DNA of 64,000 bases from Massilia sp. WG5. GTDB lineage: Bacteria; Pseudomonadota; Gammaproteobacteria; Burkholderiales; Burkholderiaceae_D. Below are positions 63,411-64,000 of this stretch, in pieces (position 1 is the stretch's first letter; each line of letters starts with the position of its first letter). The stretch is from NCBI RefSeq assembly GCF_001412595.2, contig NZ_CP012640.2:1984001-2048000 (forward strand). Direction: 5' to 3'. Both the position numbers and the translations under genes were made by a program. The notes beneath the pieces are model-generated. The model searched no databases, was not told the origin of the DNA, and saw only the letters and a program-made list of their open reading frames with translations.

Positions 63411-64000
63411 ACGCGTCCAGGGCGCCGGCCTGGCTGGTCGGCATCGACCTCGGCACCACCAACACGGTGCTGGCCTACGCCGCACCGGGGACGCAGCAGG
63501 TCGCGACCTTCGCCATCGAGCAGCTGGTGGCGCCTGGCGAAGTCGCCCCCGGCCTCCTGCTGCCGTCCGCCCGTTATCATCCCGCCCCCGGTGAACTGGC
63601 GGCGGGCGCACTGCAACTCCCCTGGCTGCATGCCGACCTGGCCGGCGTGCCGGATGCCGTGGTCGGCCGGCTTGCCCGCCTGCTCGGTGCCCATACTCCA
63701 GGTCGGTTAGTTGCATCTGCCAAGAGCTGGCTGTCGCACCACGGCGTCGACCGCACCGCCGCCATCCTGCCCTGGGGTGCGCCCGAGGACGTCCCCAAGG
63801 TCTCGCCGGTGGCGGCCAGCGCCAGCTACCTGGCCTACCTGCGCGCGGCCTGGGATGCGCGCCATCCCGGCCATCCCCTGGCCGAACAGGACCTGGTCCT
63901 GACCGTTCCCGCTTCCTTCGACGAAGGCGCGCGTGCGCTCACGCTCGAAGCCGCGCGCCTGGCCGGCCTGCCCAGCCTGCGCCTGCTCGAAGAGCCGCAG
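63407..64000 (+). CDS. Hsp70-family protein, second of pair (3' end outside window)
   Basis: The frame opens at GTG 63407 in a 4-bp overlap with the preceding Hsp70 gene and stays open to the window end, giving 198 residues. The nucleotide-binding domain is clear: WLVGIDLGTTNTVLAY, then AKSWLSHHGVDRTAAILPWGAPEDV, DLVLTVPASFDEGARALTLEAARLAGL and LLEEPQ. It resembles the first Hsp70 but is clearly diverged, so the pair is a paralogous duplicate with likely separate roles. The C-terminal domain is not visible. Confidence 0.9.
   Translation, partial: MNASRAPAWLVGIDLGTTNTVLAYAAPGTQQVATFAIEQLVAPGEVAPGLLLPSARYHPAPGELAAGALQLPWLHADLAGVPDAVVGRLARLLGAHTPGRLVASAKSWLSHHGVDRTAAILPWGAPEDVPKVSPVAASASYLAYLRAAWDARHPGHPLAEQDLVLTVPASFDEGARALTLEAARLAGLPSLRLLEEPQ

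Overview
This window is high-GC chromosomal DNA of a Gram-negative bacterium. The outer-membrane receptors, porin, LexA-type SOS boxes, DUF3579 protein, tctDE-like two-component genes and imuA/imuB/dnaE2 set fit a betaproteobacterium, most likely the Massilia/Telluria group of the Oxalobacteraceae. That placement is an inference from gene content; there is no rRNA marker. I saw no rRNA, tRNA, CRISPR array, transposase or integrase.

Layout. 0-6 kb: two paralogous chemoreceptors flank a PRC-barrel protein, an exported protein and an M20 amidohydrolase. 6-10 kb: the error-prone polymerase gene dnaE2 and a PhzF-like gene diverge around a perfect LexA box. 10-14 kb: an L-lactate module (lldR, divergent lldPD) with a perfect 17-bp LldR-type operator and a near copy beyond the 3' end of lldR. 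14-21 kb: a DUF1801 protein, a membrane-anchored DJ-1/PfpI protein lacking the nucleophile Cys, a large periplasmic-sensor c-di-GMP phosphodiesterase, a solute-binding protein, an AI-2E-family transporter and a PilZ protein. 21-28 kb: a TonB-dependent receptor, palindromic and tandem repeats, a gtrB-gtrA-GT-C glycosylation operon and a diguanylate cyclase. 28-35 kb: an envelope-stress block (two-component pair, HtrA-like protease, Hsp20, M61 peptidase) in which direct-repeat PmrA-type boxes precede both the regulator and the protease.

36-47 kb is a coherent uptake and catabolism island. One strand carries ABC ATPase, permease, binding protein, porin and DUF3579 genes. The other carries a TctDE-like pair, a HutC-type GntR regulator, two MFS transporters and a COG3618 lactonase. 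Its substrate is probably an aromatic or lactone dicarboxylate. 47-49.5 kb holds imuA-imuB with a second perfect LexA box, about 38 kb from dnaE2.

49.6-52.3 kb: a MocR-type regulator diverges from two tandem paralogous exported beta-barrel-like proteins. 52.3-55.7 kb is visibly poorer in GC, with small unknown genes, a VOC protein, an attC-like site and four copies of a short degenerate repeat; it looks horizontally acquired. 55.8-60.3 kb: a large TonB-dependent receptor and a divergent Na+/H+ antiporter-type protein. 60.4-64 kb: an orphan HepT-like HEPN protein, then a tightly coupled DUF2760-Hsp70-Hsp70 operon that runs off the window. This operon is the best candidate here for a poorly characterised system.
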